From the NCBI GenBank assembly GCA_033764095.1, contig JANRJF010000043.1, positions 1-28,525 on the forward strand: a DNA stretch of 28,525 nucleotides, written 5' to 3'. This document shows positions 1 to 6,827 of the stretch, piece by piece (position 1 is the stretch's first letter; the number at the start of each line of letters is the position of its first letter). The translations under genes and the position numbers were made by a program. This stretch comes from JBDTMT01 sp033764095 (GTDB taxonomy: Bacteria > Desulfobacterota > Binatia > HRBIN30 > CADEER01). The notes beneath the pieces are model-generated. The model did not search any database and was not told the origin of the DNA. It saw nothing but the letters and a program-made list of their open reading frames with translations.

Positions 1-6
1 AAGGCC

Positions 7-69
7 AACCACCAAGGCACCAAGACACCAAGCGGACCTCAGACCTTGGTGCCTTGGTGTCTTGGTGGT
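7..69. repeat. Inverted repeat of iterated CACCAAG word
   Basis: The left arm (7-32) is three successive copies of a CACCAAG-type word. The right arm (44-69) is its near-exact reverse complement, differing at about 2 of 26 positions, around an 11-nt loop. It would fold into a long stem on either strand. It lies upstream of the ferritin-like gene, and whatever lies to its left is outside the window. Its build (7-8-nt word, repeated, palindromic) matches other intergenic elements in this window, although the word itself is not reused here. Function is unknown; terminator or mobile intergenic repeat are both possible. Confidence 0.8.
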
Positions 70-134
70 GATCTTCTAAGCGGCGAGGACGCGCGTTTCT
101 CGCCCGAGTGTTCCGGCCCGGCCGGTGGCGGCAC

Positions 135-158
135 TAACAGCCAACAGCCTAACAGCCT
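135..158. repeat. Iterated AACAGCCT word, single arm
   Basis: Three head-to-tail copies of an (A)ACAGCCT word. No opposite arm is evident nearby. The 15-nt core at 144-158 recurs exactly at 23613-23627 in the right arm of the palindrome before metXW, so this word is used at least twice in the window. It lies about 60 bp upstream of the first gene. Confidence 0.7.
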
Positions 159-215
159 GTCTCCGGTAGCCAGCTCACCGCTGCGGGAGTAGTGTCCGGC
201 GCGGGAGGAGCTCGC

Positions 216-1259
216 ATGTCGACCGCCAACCGCTACGCGCGACCGGTGGACGAAGCCCAGTGGGACATCGCCGGCAGCTTCGACACCACCTTCAAGTGGG
301 AGTACGCCGACGGCCGCGACGGGCTGCTGGCGCTCTACGAGAAGGGCAAGAACCTGCAGTGGAACACCAACCAGCGCATCGACTGGTCGCAGGATCTCGA
401 TCCGGAGAACCCACAGGAGCTGCCGGACGAGTCGATCAGCATCTTCGGCTCCGACGTCTGGCACAAGCTGACCGCGAAGGAGCGCGCCAACCTGCGCCGC
501 CACGTGCAGTCGTGGCAGCTCTCGCAGTTCCTGCACGGCGAGCAGGGCGCGCTGGTGTGCACCGCCAAGATCGTCCAGCAGGTGCCCAACGTCGACGCCA
601 AGTACTACGCCGCCACCCAGGTCATGGACGAAGCGCGCCACGTCGAAACCTACGCTCGCCTGCTGCACGAGAAGTTCGAGCTCGCCTATCCGATCACCCC
701 GACGCTGAAGCGGCTGCTCAACGACGTGCTCAGCGACTCGCGCTGGGATCTCACCTACCTCGGCATGCAGGTGCTGATCGAAGGGCTGGCGCTGGCCGCC
801 TTCGCCTCGATCCGCGACCAGGCGAAGAACCCGCTGGCGCGCGCGGTCAACGCCTACGTCATGCAGGACGAGGCGCGCCACGTCGCCTTCGGCCGCCTGG
901 CGCTGCGCGACTACTACCCGCAGCTGACGCAGCACGAACGCGACGAGCGCGAGGAGTTCGCCGTCGAGGCCTGCTACCTGATGCGCGACCGCTTCCTCGC
1001 CGAGGAGGTATGGGAGACGCTCGGCCTGCCGGTCGAGGAGTGCGTGCGCTACGTCGACGCCTCCTCCGACATGCGCGCCTTCCGCTCGCGCCTCTTCACC
1101 CGCATCGTGCCGACGATGAAGGACATCGGCCTCTGGGGCCAGAAGATCCGCCGCGCCTACGCCAACATGGGCATCCTCGGCTTCGGCGACGTCGATCCGT
1201 CGGTGCTCACCGCCGAGGACGAGCGCGTCGCGGAGGAACTTGATCGGTTGCGTCAGTAG
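216..1259 (+). CDS. Ferritin-like diiron protein (R2/oxygenase-like)
   Basis: A 347-residue soluble protein with the four-helix ferritin-like diiron pattern. The ligand set reads E109 (HGEQG), E139xxH142 (DEARH), E189 (IEGLA) and E219xxH222 (DEARH). This two-ExxH layout is known from ribonucleotide reductase R2, R2-like oxidases and N-oxygenases of the AurF type. It therefore probably binds a di-metal centre and activates oxygen; the substrate cannot be told. The ATG at 216 is chosen because GGGAGGAG at 202-209 is an ideal ribosome-binding site; an in-frame GTG at 192 has none. No signal peptide. It stands alone and ends one base before a strong hairpin shared with the convergent hydrolase gene. 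Confidence 0.85.
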   Translation: MSTANRYARPVDEAQWDIAGSFDTTFKWEYADGRDGLLALYEKGKNLQWNTNQRIDWSQDLDPENPQELPDESISIFGSDVWHKLTAKERANLRRHVQSWQLSQFLHGEQGALVCTAKIVQQVPNVDAKYYAATQVMDEARHVETYARLLHEKFELAYPITPTLKRLLNDVLSDSRWDLTYLGMQVLIEGLALAAFASIRDQAKNPLARAVNAYVMQDEARHVAFGRLALRDYYPQLTQHERDEREEFAVEACYLMRDRFLAEEVWETLGLPVEECVRYVDASSDMRAFRSRLFTRIVPTMKDIGLWGQKIRRAYANMGILGFGDVDPSVLTAEDERVAEELDRLRQ

Positions 1260-1327
1260 CCACAACGACATGGCGGCACAACGACCCCACGAGAGCGTGG
1301 GGTCGTCGTGCCGCCGTGTCGTTGTGG
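1260..1327. terminator. 68-nt hairpin between convergent genes
   Basis: Two 32-nt arms around a 4-nt loop (AGAG) with only two mismatched positions, one of them a G-U pair. It begins at the first base after the ferritin-like stop codon (TAG, 1257-1259) and ends one base before the opposing hydrolase stop (1329-1331), so it occupies essentially the whole gap. No T-tract follows on either strand. A bidirectional transcription stop or 3'-end stabiliser is the natural reading. The left arm contains CACAACGA twice, 16 nt apart, faintly recalling the word-iterated repeats elsewhere. Confidence 0.8.
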
Positions 1328-1328
1328 C

Positions 1329-2390
1329 TCAGGCCGATACCGAGATGCCGCGGCCGCGCATCACGCCGACCGCGTCATCGAGCAGCGCTGCCGCTGCTTC
1401 GTTGCCGCGCAGCACCGCGTCGAAGTGCGCCAGGCCGAGGCCGCGGACGAACTGGTAGCCGGAGTCCTCGTCGACCAGCTCGCTGATCGGCGGGGTGTGC
1501 TTCGCCACCTCGGCGAAGGCGCCCGGCGGCGGCATGGAGCGGAACATCTCGTGCATCTCGGCGGCGCGGTCGCAGAAGTGCATGTGGTCGGCGTTGTCGA
1601 GCACCAGCAGGCGCGGCGTACCGGGGGTGCGCGCCTGCAGCTCGCGCATGCCGTAGAGCGGCAGCAGCGAGTCGCGCTCGGCGACGAGATAGGTCGTCGG
1701 GACGACGCGCGACCAGGTGCGGTCGAGCGCCTCGACCAACGCCTGCACCGGCATGTGCGAGCCGCCGCCGGCCGGCGCCAGCGGCAGCGCCGCGCCGATG
1801 CGCGGCTCGCGCGCTGCGACCATCAGCGTCGTCCAGCCGCCGAAGCTGTGCCCGGTGATGCCGATGCGGTCGCGATCGATCAGCGGCGCGATCGCGGCGT
1901 CGGCGCCGCCCAGCACCGCGTCGAGCATGGCGACGGCGTCGGCCGGCCGCATGGCGATGAAGTGCTCGAGCAATTCGGGCGTGTCCTCGATCTTCATCCC
2001 CTGCGCCTGCTGCAGCATGAGCATGAGGATGTCGTGGATGGTGTTGCCAACGTGGTCGACCGAGGCGACGACGTAGCCGTGGCTGGCCAGGTGCGTGCAG
2101 AAGAACGTGCTCTGCCGCCGATGGCCGCCGAAGCCGTGCGAGAACAGCAGCAGCGGATAGCGGCCGCTCTGCGGCGCCGCGTCGCGCACCGCCTCCTGCC
2201 AGGGCGACGGCAGGCCGGGGATCAGCTCATAGGCGTCACGCGTCGCCGGCGCGACGTCCTGGCCCCGTACTGCGTCGCTCGCCGGGTACCACAGCTCGAC
2301 CGGCAGCTCCCGCTGTCGCGCGGCATCGCTGACCGTCAACGAACGAACCCCGACCGGAGACGCCCCACGCACGAATGGATCGTATGCCAT
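1329..2390 (-). CDS. Alpha/beta hydrolase (PAF-acetylhydrolase/dienelactone hydrolase-like)
   Basis: A 353-residue serine hydrolase. The nucleophile elbow is GHSFGG with S182, the oxyanion-hole segment is SHGFGGH (about 84-90), and the acid and histidine are likely D240 (AERDS) and H269 (ADHMH). The fold resembles platelet-activating-factor acetylhydrolase and dienelactone hydrolase families, so ester hydrolysis is expected but the substrate is unknown. No signal peptide, so probably cytoplasmic. The ATG at 2390 is preferred; a TTG four codons upstream (2402) is also open, and neither has a convincing Shine-Dalgarno sequence. It is convergent with the ferritin-like gene and divergent from the NTF2-like fragment. 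Confidence 0.85.
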   Translation of the reverse strand: MAYDPFVRGASPVGVRSLTVSDAARQRELPVELWYPASDAVRGQDVAPATRDAYELIPGLPSPWQEAVRDAAPQSGRYPLLLFSHGFGGHRRQSTFFCTHLASHGYVVASVDHVGNTIHDILMLMLQQAQGMKIEDTPELLEHFIAMRPADAVAMLDAVLGGADAAIAPLIDRDRIGITGHSFGGWTTLMVAAREPRIGAALPLAPAGGGSHMPVQALVEALDRTWSRVVPTTYLVAERDSLLPLYGMRELQARTPGTPRLLVLDNADHMHFCDRAAEMHEMFRSMPPPGAFAEVAKHTPPISELVDEDSGYQFVRGLGLAHFDAVLRGNEAAAALLDDAVGVMRGRGISVSA

Positions 2391-2430
2391 TGGCGCAGCC
2401 AACTTGGACGCGCCGCGAATTTCAAGAGAA

Positions 2431-2461
2431 GGCCGATGGCCGATGGCCTACGGCCTATGGC
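2431..2461. repeat. Iterated GGCCGAT word
   Basis: Four head-to-tail 7-nt words: GGCCGAT twice, then GGCCTAC and GGCCTAT. It lies between the divergent hydrolase and NTF2-like starts. Because GGCC is self-complementary, the tract can fold on itself. A related tract occurs in opposite orientation at 26128-26153. Confidence 0.7.
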
Positions 2462-2486
2462 TGGGGAAGAACAGTCGTCGCCGATT

Positions 2487-2512
2487 CCTTCCCCCGCGCG
2501 AGCCGGGGAAGG
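2487..2512 (+). other. Short hairpin upstream of NTF2-like fragment
   Basis: 8-bp arms (CCTTCCCC / GGGGAAGG) with a 10-nt loop. It sits about 50 bp before the next gene start and just upstream of TAGTAT (2515-2520), which could be a weak -10 element although no -35 is visible. It could be a leader structure, a terminator for unseen transcription, or chance in GC-rich DNA. Confidence 0.3.
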
Positions 2513-2561
2513 CTAGTATGGGGGCCCTTTCGACCACAGGCCACCAGCCGCAGGAGTCCGC

Positions 2562-2780
2562 ATGACGAGCATCCAGCAACCATCCAATCCGACCCAGACG
2601 GCGATGCTGCACACCTGGGAGGTGCATCTCGCCGCCGATCTCGCCGCGCACGACGTCGAGGCGACGACGGCGGCCATGACCGCCGAGCCGAGTGTGCTGC
2701 ACATGGCGACGATGACCGACGTCTGCGGTGGCGCGTCGACCGCCGCCAATCGCCCGATCGACTGGACGCAGCGCGCGTGA
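2562..2780 (+). pseudogene. Truncated NTF2/SnoaL-like protein, N-terminal fragment
   Basis: A 72-residue frame opening with a good ribosome-binding site (CAGGAG, 2551-2556) before ATG 2562. Residues 15-50 look like the first helices of NTF2-like/SnoaL-like proteins, a family normally about 120-150 residues long that forms a cone-shaped barrel used for small-ligand binding or isomerisation. After about residue 55 the resemblance stops and the frame ends, so the beta-sheet half is missing. A deletion that fused its 5' end to the next gene is the simplest explanation. Its stop overlaps the start region of the DUF4336 gene, so it may now serve as a translated leader. A genuine small protein cannot be excluded. 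Confidence 0.5.
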
Positions 2781-2782
2781 CC

Positions 2783-3463
2783 ATGCTGCGCCAGCTCGCC
2801 GAGGATCTGTGGGTAGTCGAGCGACCGCTGCGCTTCGCCGGCGTCGAGGTCGGCACGCGCATGACCGTCGTGCGGCTGCGCGACGGCAGCCTGTTCCTGC
2901 ACTCGCCGGTGGCGCTCGACGAGGCGCTGCGCGCCGCGCTGCTGCGCGTCGGCGTGCCGCGCTACGCGGTGGCGCCGAACCGCTTCCACCACCTGTTCGT
3001 CGGCGACTATCGGCGCGCCTTCTCCACGGTGCGCCTGTTCGCCGCGCCGGGGTTGGCGGAGAAGCGCACCGATCTGCAGTTCGACGCGGTGCTCTCGGCG
3101 GTTCCCCCGCCGGACTGGGCCGGGCAGCTCGACCAGGAGTTCTTCGCCGGCCTGCCGATCATGAACGAAGTCGTCTTCGCGCACCGCGCCAGCCGCACGC
3201 TGATCACCGCCGACCTGGCGTTCAACTTCGGCCCCGCGGCGCCGTTCGCCACCCGTCTCGCCTTCCGCCTGGTCGGCGCCTACGGCCGCTTCGGGCCGTC
3301 GCGGGTGGAGAAGCTGCTCGTGCGCGACCGCGCCGCGGCGCGCGCCGCGCTGCAGCGCATCCTCACCTGGGACTTCGACCGCGTCGTCGTCACGCACGGC
3401 GCGGTGCTCGAAAGCGGCGGCCGCGAAGCCCTGCGCGCCGGCTACGCCTGGCTGTTGAAATGA
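2783..3463 (+). CDS. DUF4336 family protein (metallo-beta-lactamase-fold-like)
   Basis: A 226-residue protein matching the DUF4336 pattern: an N-terminal LRQLAEDLWVVERPLRF segment, GTRMTVVRL (about 26-34), FLHSPV, PNRFHHLF, and a late VVVTHG motif. DUF4336 proteins resemble metallo-beta-lactamase-fold hydrolases but lack the full HxHxDH zinc motif, which is also absent here; biochemical function is unknown. ATG 2783 is chosen; an in-frame GTG at 2777 overlaps the TGA of the preceding fragment, so translation is probably coupled to it. The stop codon is immediately followed by the GCGATGA-word repeat, and the gene converges on the BASS transporter gene. Confidence 0.75.
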   Translation: MLRQLAEDLWVVERPLRFAGVEVGTRMTVVRLRDGSLFLHSPVALDEALRAALLRVGVPRYAVAPNRFHHLFVGDYRRAFSTVRLFAAPGLAEKRTDLQFDAVLSAVPPPDWAGQLDQEFFAGLPIMNEVVFAHRASRTLITADLAFNFGPAAPFATRLAFRLVGAYGRFGPSRVEKLLVRDRAAARAALQRILTWDFDRVVVTHGAVLESGGREALRAGYAWLLK

Positions 3464-3556
3464 AGCGATGAGCGATGAGTGGTGAGCGATGAGGGGTCGC
3501 ATCCGCGCACTCATCGCTCATCGCTCGTCGCTCATCGCTTGTTACTCATCGCTCAT
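3464..3556. repeat. Palindrome of iterated GCGATGA word between convergent genes
   Basis: The left arm (3464-3493) repeats GCGATGA with one variant (GTGGTGA). The right arm (about 3509-3556) repeats the reverse complement TCATCGC at least five times. It starts at the first base after the DUF4336 stop and its right end covers the stop and last codon of the convergent transporter. Each word carries TGA; the period of 7 places TGAs at 3461, 3469, 3476, 3483 and 3490, covering all three frames. The palindrome could act as a two-way transcription terminator as well. Confidence 0.85.
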
Positions 3557-4449
3557 CGCTTCCTGGCCAGCCAGCGGTGCACCAGCACCAGCGGGATGGT
3601 GAGCGGCGCCGCCATCGCGCCGTACAGCAGCGCGGTGATCAGGACGCCGTCGGCCATCGGATCGGCGACGCCGGGCGCCGCCGGGAACAATGACGCCTTG
3701 AGCAGCAGTGCGAGGTTGGTGTTGCGGATGGCGGCCTCGATGGCGATCGAGCCGGCGTCGGCGCGCGACAGGCCGAGCGCCCAGGACGGCAGCGTGCCGG
3801 CCTGCTGCACGGCGACGGCGAAGAGCAGGATGATCAGCAGCGAGCTGCCGGCGAGCGCGTCACCGCCCAGGCGTCCGGCGCCGGCCGAGCCGATCGCGAT
3901 CAGCAGCACCACCGCCAGGCTGGCGCGGATGCACCAGCGGGCGATCAGCTCGCGCCGGTGATGGGGCAGCGGCGCGCCGGCGATCATGCCGAGCCCCAGC
4001 GGCACCAGCAGGCAGGCGGCGATATCGAAGGCAATCGCCCCGATCGGCATGACGAAGTCGGCGCGCACCAGGTCGTCGGCCAGCAGCCGCAGGACGATCG
4101 GCGTCGTCACCATGCAGGTGAGCGTCACCATCGCGGTGAGGGCGATCGACAGCGGTACGTTGCTGCGCGCGAACCAGGTGACGACGTTCGACATCGCGCC
4201 GCCCGGCATGGCCGCGACCAGGATGAGCCCGAACCCGAGCCCGGGCGGCGGGGCGAGCGCGGCGGTGAACGCCATCGCCAGCAGCGGAATGCCGACCACC
4301 TGGATGACGAAGCCGACGACGAACGCCTTCGGCTGGCGGAAGACGGCGACGAAGTCGTCGAGCCGCAACGTCGCGCCCATGCCGAACATGGCGAGCGCCA
4401 GCTGCACGGCGGCGAACCACCACTCGTGGCGGATGTAGAGGTCGAACAC
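3553..4449 (-). CDS. Bile acid:sodium symporter family (BASS) transporter
   Basis: A 298-residue integral membrane protein with about eight to ten hydrophobic helices and the BASS/SBF layout: an N-terminal FGMGATLRLDDF segment, then a Gly-rich AAMPGGAMSNVVTWFA stretch (about 79-94) like the conserved sodium-site region of the family. Family members move organic anions, such as bile acids or keto acids, with sodium across the inner membrane; the substrate here is unknown. The start is GTG at 4449; no ATG lies before residue 21 and no strong Shine-Dalgarno sequence is visible. It lies downstream of the HugZ-like gene on the same strand but is separated from it by a hairpin, so co-transcription is uncertain. 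Its last codons are part of the GCGATGA repeat. Confidence 0.85.
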   Translation of the reverse strand: MFDLYIRHEWWFAAVQLALAMFGMGATLRLDDFVAVFRQPKAFVVGFVIQVVGIPLLAMAFTAALAPPPGLGFGLILVAAMPGGAMSNVVTWFARSNVPLSIALTAMVTLTCMVTTPIVLRLLADDLVRADFVMPIGAIAFDIAACLLVPLGLGMIAGAPLPHHRRELIARWCIRASLAVVLLIAIGSAGAGRLGGDALAGSSLLIILLFAVAVQQAGTLPSWALGLSRADAGSIAIEAAIRNTNLALLLKASLFPAAPGVADPMADGVLITALLYGAMAAPLTIPLVLVHRWLARKR

Positions 4450-4462
4450 GGGCGTGGGGAAT

Positions 4463-4490
4463 GCGCGCGCCCCCGTGAACGGGCGCGTGC
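4463..4490 (-). terminator. GC-rich hairpin between HugZ-like and BASS genes
   Basis: 10-nt arms (4463-4472 and 4481-4490, one G-U pair) around an 8-nt loop, just beyond the HugZ-like stop. It lacks a T-tract. It may end or attenuate transcription entering the BASS gene, whose GTG start lies 14 bp further on. Confidence 0.45.
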
Positions 4491-4494
4491 GCGC

Positions 4495-5301
4495 TCAGCG
4501 CGGAATCGCGGCGCGCGCCTGCTGCACCATCGCCACCAGCACCTTGCGCGCGTCCAGGGCGGTGCGGACGTCCTGCGGGAAGTTGATGCGTACGCCCTGC
4601 AGGCGCTCGCCGACCGTGGCGCGGATGCGCATGCCCATGCGGTCGATGCCGGTCATGGTCGCTGCGTCGGCCGCCAGGTTGGCGAAGGCGCGACAGTAGA
4701 GCAGCATCGCGTCGGCGTGGTCGGCGTTCATGTGCGCGATGATGCCGGCGGCGGCGTCGGCGAGCGGATCGGGGGCGGCGGCGCGGTAGGCGTCGGCCTC
4801 CACCCAGCCCATCGCACCGAAGCCGGCGACGTAATAGAGCGCCTCGACGCTCAGGCGGTAGAAGGCAAAGTCGCCGAAGTCGACCCAGTAGCGGGCGTTC
4901 TCGTGGCGCCCCAGATAGTCGTCGCGCACCGCGGCGCGGTCGGCCTCGCCGACCGGATCGACGCGTCCGACCAGCGTGGCGCGCGCGCCGGCGAGCGGAT
5001 CCTCGTCCCAGCCGGGCTGCGTCACCAGCAGGCTGGCGTGCGGATCGGCCAGCAGGTTCTGCGTGTGCACGGCGAGGCGGCTGATCAGCAGCGTCGGGTT
5101 GCCGGCTGCGTCGACGCCGTACGGCGCCACCGAGCCGAACGGCGCGCCCGCGTGCTTGGCGAGCCGCGTCGACAACGTCCCGACGCGCCCCAGGTGCACC
5201 AGCGTGCGGGTGCGCTCGGCGAACGGCGGCTCGGGGACGGCCGGGGCGGCCGGTTGCTGCCCGCCGCCGACGTGATCGCTGCTGCTCGGAACCTCGTGCA
5301 T
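4495..5301 (-). CDS. HugZ-like FMN split-barrel protein with DUF2470
   Basis: A 268-residue protein of two parts. Residues about 30-165 form a pyridoxamine-phosphate-oxidase-like FMN-binding split barrel (TLVHLGRVGTLST; LLISRLAVHTQNL; GFGAMGWV). Residues about 183-260 form a DUF2470 domain with the typical H190MNADH195 motif. This arrangement is that of HugZ-type haem-utilisation proteins and related plant GluTR-binding proteins, so haem binding or degradation is possible, but the assignment rests on domain order only. ATG 5301 starts the frame. Residues 1-28 are Pro/Ala-rich and low-complexity. It is divergent from the ATP-grasp-like gene, with a word-iterated palindrome between the two starts. 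Confidence 0.8.
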   Translation of the reverse strand: MHEVPSSSDHVGGGQQPAAPAVPEPPFAERTRTLVHLGRVGTLSTRLAKHAGAPFGSVAPYGVDAAGNPTLLISRLAVHTQNLLADPHASLLVTQPGWDEDPLAGARATLVGRVDPVGEADRAAVRDDYLGRHENARYWVDFGDFAFYRLSVEALYYVAGFGAMGWVEADAYRAAAPDPLADAAAGIIAHMNADHADAMLLYCRAFANLAADAATMTGIDRMGMRIRATVGERLQGVRINFPQDVRTALDARKVLVAMVQQARAAIPR

Positions 5302-5343
5302 GCGGACTGCTGTAGCCGATCGGTGCGGGAGGGGGAACTGAGG

Positions 5344-5440
5344 AAGGTTGTTGGTTGTTGGGGTGTTAAGTTGTTAGGTCGGACAGGGCTCGTATTCGAA
5401 TCGAGAGTCCGACCCAACAACCAGCAACCTGACAACCTCC
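5344..5440. repeat. Nested palindrome with iterated GGTTGTT word
   Basis: The outer left arm (5344-5378) is built from GGTTGTT/GTTGTTAG-type words; the right arm (5414-5440) is an imperfect complement (CCAACAACCAGCAACC...). Inside are a 7-bp stem GTCGGAC/GTCCGAC (5378-5384 with 5407-5413) and a central self-complementary ATTCGAAT. It occupies most of the space between divergent HugZ-like and ATP-grasp-like genes and ends four bases before the latter's ATG, leaving no Shine-Dalgarno sequence. Confidence 0.8.
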
Positions 5441-5444
5441 CTCC

Positions 5445-6704
5445 ATGGATCTCGCGGCGACGCTCAACCAGTCCTGCCACTGCATCACCGTCGACCACGA
5501 CAAGCTGCGCGACTGCCTGGAGACCGGCGCGGCGACCGCCGGCGTGCACGCCTCGATCCTCGCCAACCAGCCGCACCTGTTCGCCGCCTCGCCGGTTTTC
5601 CTTTCACGCGAGCAGCTGGCGCGCATGCAGGCGGTGGTGACGGCGATCGAGACGGTCGTGGCGAGCGAGGGCTTCCACGCCTGGGCGATGCACCTCGCGC
5701 CGCCGCCGGCGCGGGTTGACCACGGCCCGCGCGGCGTCTTCCTCGGCTACGACTTCCACCTCGGCGCCGACGGACCGCAGCTGATCGAGATCAACACCAA
5801 CGCTGGAGGCGGCCTGCTCAACGCGGCGCTGGCGCGTGCCCAGCAGGCATGTTGCAGCGAGGTCGAGCTGGCGGTCGCCGGTGCCACCTGCGCCGATCCC
5901 GCCGCGGCGTTCCTCGAAATGTTCCGCGCCGAGTGGCGCCTGCAGCGCGGCGGCGCCGCGCCGCTGGCGCGCATCGCGATCGTCGACGACGATCCGCCGG
6001 CGCAGTACCTCTACCCGGAGTTCCTGCTCTTCCAGGAGCTGTTCCGCGCCGCCGGCATCGCGGCGGTGATCTGTGATCCGCGCCAACTCGTGCATCACGA
6101 CGGCGGCTTGTGGACCGACGGCGCGCGCATCGACCTGGTGTACAACCGGCTCACCGATTTCGCGCTCGTCGCGCCGAGCAGCGCCGCGCTGGCGTCGGCG
6201 TACGCAGCCGGCGACGTCGTGGTCACCCCCAATCCGCACGTCTACGCCCGCTACGCCGACAAGCGGCATCTCGTCGCGCTGTCCGACGCGGCGCGGCTGC
6301 GTGCGTGGGGCGTCGCCGACGCCGACGTCGCGTTGCTCATTGCCAGCGTGCCGGCCACCCGCCTGGTTGACGCCGCCGAGGCCGACGCGCTGTGGGCGGC
6401 GCGCAAGCAGTTCTTCTTCAAGCCGATCGACGGCTACGGCGGCCGTGCCGCCTACCGCGGCGACAAGCTGACGCGCGGCGTCTGGCAGCAGATCCTCGCC
6501 GGTCGCTACATCGCCCAGCGCCTGGTGCCGCCCAGCCAGCGCACCATCCAGCTCGACGGCGCCGAGGTGCCGCTCAAGCTCGACCTGCGCAACTACGTCT
6601 ACGACGGCGTCGTGCAGCTGGTCGCCGCCCGCCTGTACCAGGGCCAGACGACCAACTTCCGCACCGCCGGCGGCGGCTTCGCGCCGGTGTTCACCGAGGC
6701 CTAG
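5445..6704 (+). CDS. ATP-grasp-like protein (glutathionylspermidine-synthase-like)
   Basis: A 419-residue soluble protein. Landmarks are LIEINTNAGGG (113-123), a central RIAIVDDDPPAQYLYPEF stretch (176-193), LVYNR (231-235) and FFKPIDGYGGRAAYRG (324-339). The last resembles the ATP-binding Lys/Gly-rich loop of ATP-grasp enzymes, and the whole resembles circularly permuted, glutathionylspermidine-synthase-like ATP-grasp proteins, which ligate a carboxylate to an amine. Substrates are unknown. ATG 5445 is the only sensible start; the bases before it belong to the palindrome and give no ribosome-binding site, so translation may be weak or leaderless. The gene stands alone, divergent from the HugZ-like gene. 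Confidence 0.65.
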   Translation: MDLAATLNQSCHCITVDHDKLRDCLETGAATAGVHASILANQPHLFAASPVFLSREQLARMQAVVTAIETVVASEGFHAWAMHLAPPPARVDHGPRGVFLGYDFHLGADGPQLIEINTNAGGGLLNAALARAQQACCSEVELAVAGATCADPAAAFLEMFRAEWRLQRGGAAPLARIAIVDDDPPAQYLYPEFLLFQELFRAAGIAAVICDPRQLVHHDGGLWTDGARIDLVYNRLTDFALVAPSSAALASAYAAGDVVVTPNPHVYARYADKRHLVALSDAARLRAWGVADADVALLIASVPATRLVDAAEADALWAARKQFFFKPIDGYGGRAAYRGDKLTRGVWQQILAGRYIAQRLVPPSQRTIQLDGAEVPLKLDLRNYVYDGVVQLVAARLYQGQTTNFRTAGGGFAPVFTEA

Positions 6705-6714
6705 TCGTACAGTT

Positions 6715-6759
6715 GCGATCGCCGAGGTGCCTAGCTCTCGCCAACGCACCGGCGATCGC
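6715..6759 (+). terminator. Hairpin after ATP-grasp-like gene
   Basis: The arms GCGATCGCC (6715-6723) and GGCGATCGC (6751-6759) are perfectly complementary. GAGGTGC and GCACC extend the stem inward with a bulge. It starts 11 bp after the stop codon. No T-tract is seen, so a factor-independent stop is likely but not certain. Confidence 0.6.
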
Positions 6760-6789
6760 TGGCGCGCAATATTCTGCGCAGCCGCGCAA

Positions 6790-6818
6790 TTGACGATCCG
6801 CAGGCTGAGGTTTAGAAA
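6790..6818 (+). promoter_or_regulatory. Sigma70-like promoter before small exported protein
   Basis: TTGACG (6790-6795) and TAGAAA (6813-6818) are 17 bp apart, matching the -35 and -10 consensus at 5 of 6 and 4 of 6 positions in otherwise GC-rich DNA. Transcription would begin around 6825, only a few bases before ATG 6828, giving a very short or absent leader. That fits the lack of a Shine-Dalgarno sequence at a usable distance. Confidence 0.45.
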
Positions 6819-6827
6819 GCGATTGCG

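Noticed and set aside
39..1271. Long open frame on the minus strand opposite the ferritin-like gene
   Set aside because: Its translation is low-complexity Arg/Val/Glu/His-rich, typical of the antisense frame of a GC-rich gene. The plus-strand gene has clear diiron motifs and a ribosome-binding site.
3464..3556. Tandem repeats as a CRISPR array
   Set aside because: The words are 7-8 nt, contiguous and without spacers, and no cas genes are present.
6715..6759. GCGATCGC octamer as a cyanobacterial HIP1-type repeat
   Set aside because: It appears here only as the two arms of one hairpin; no genome-wide excess can be judged from this window and other features do not suggest a cyanobacterium.
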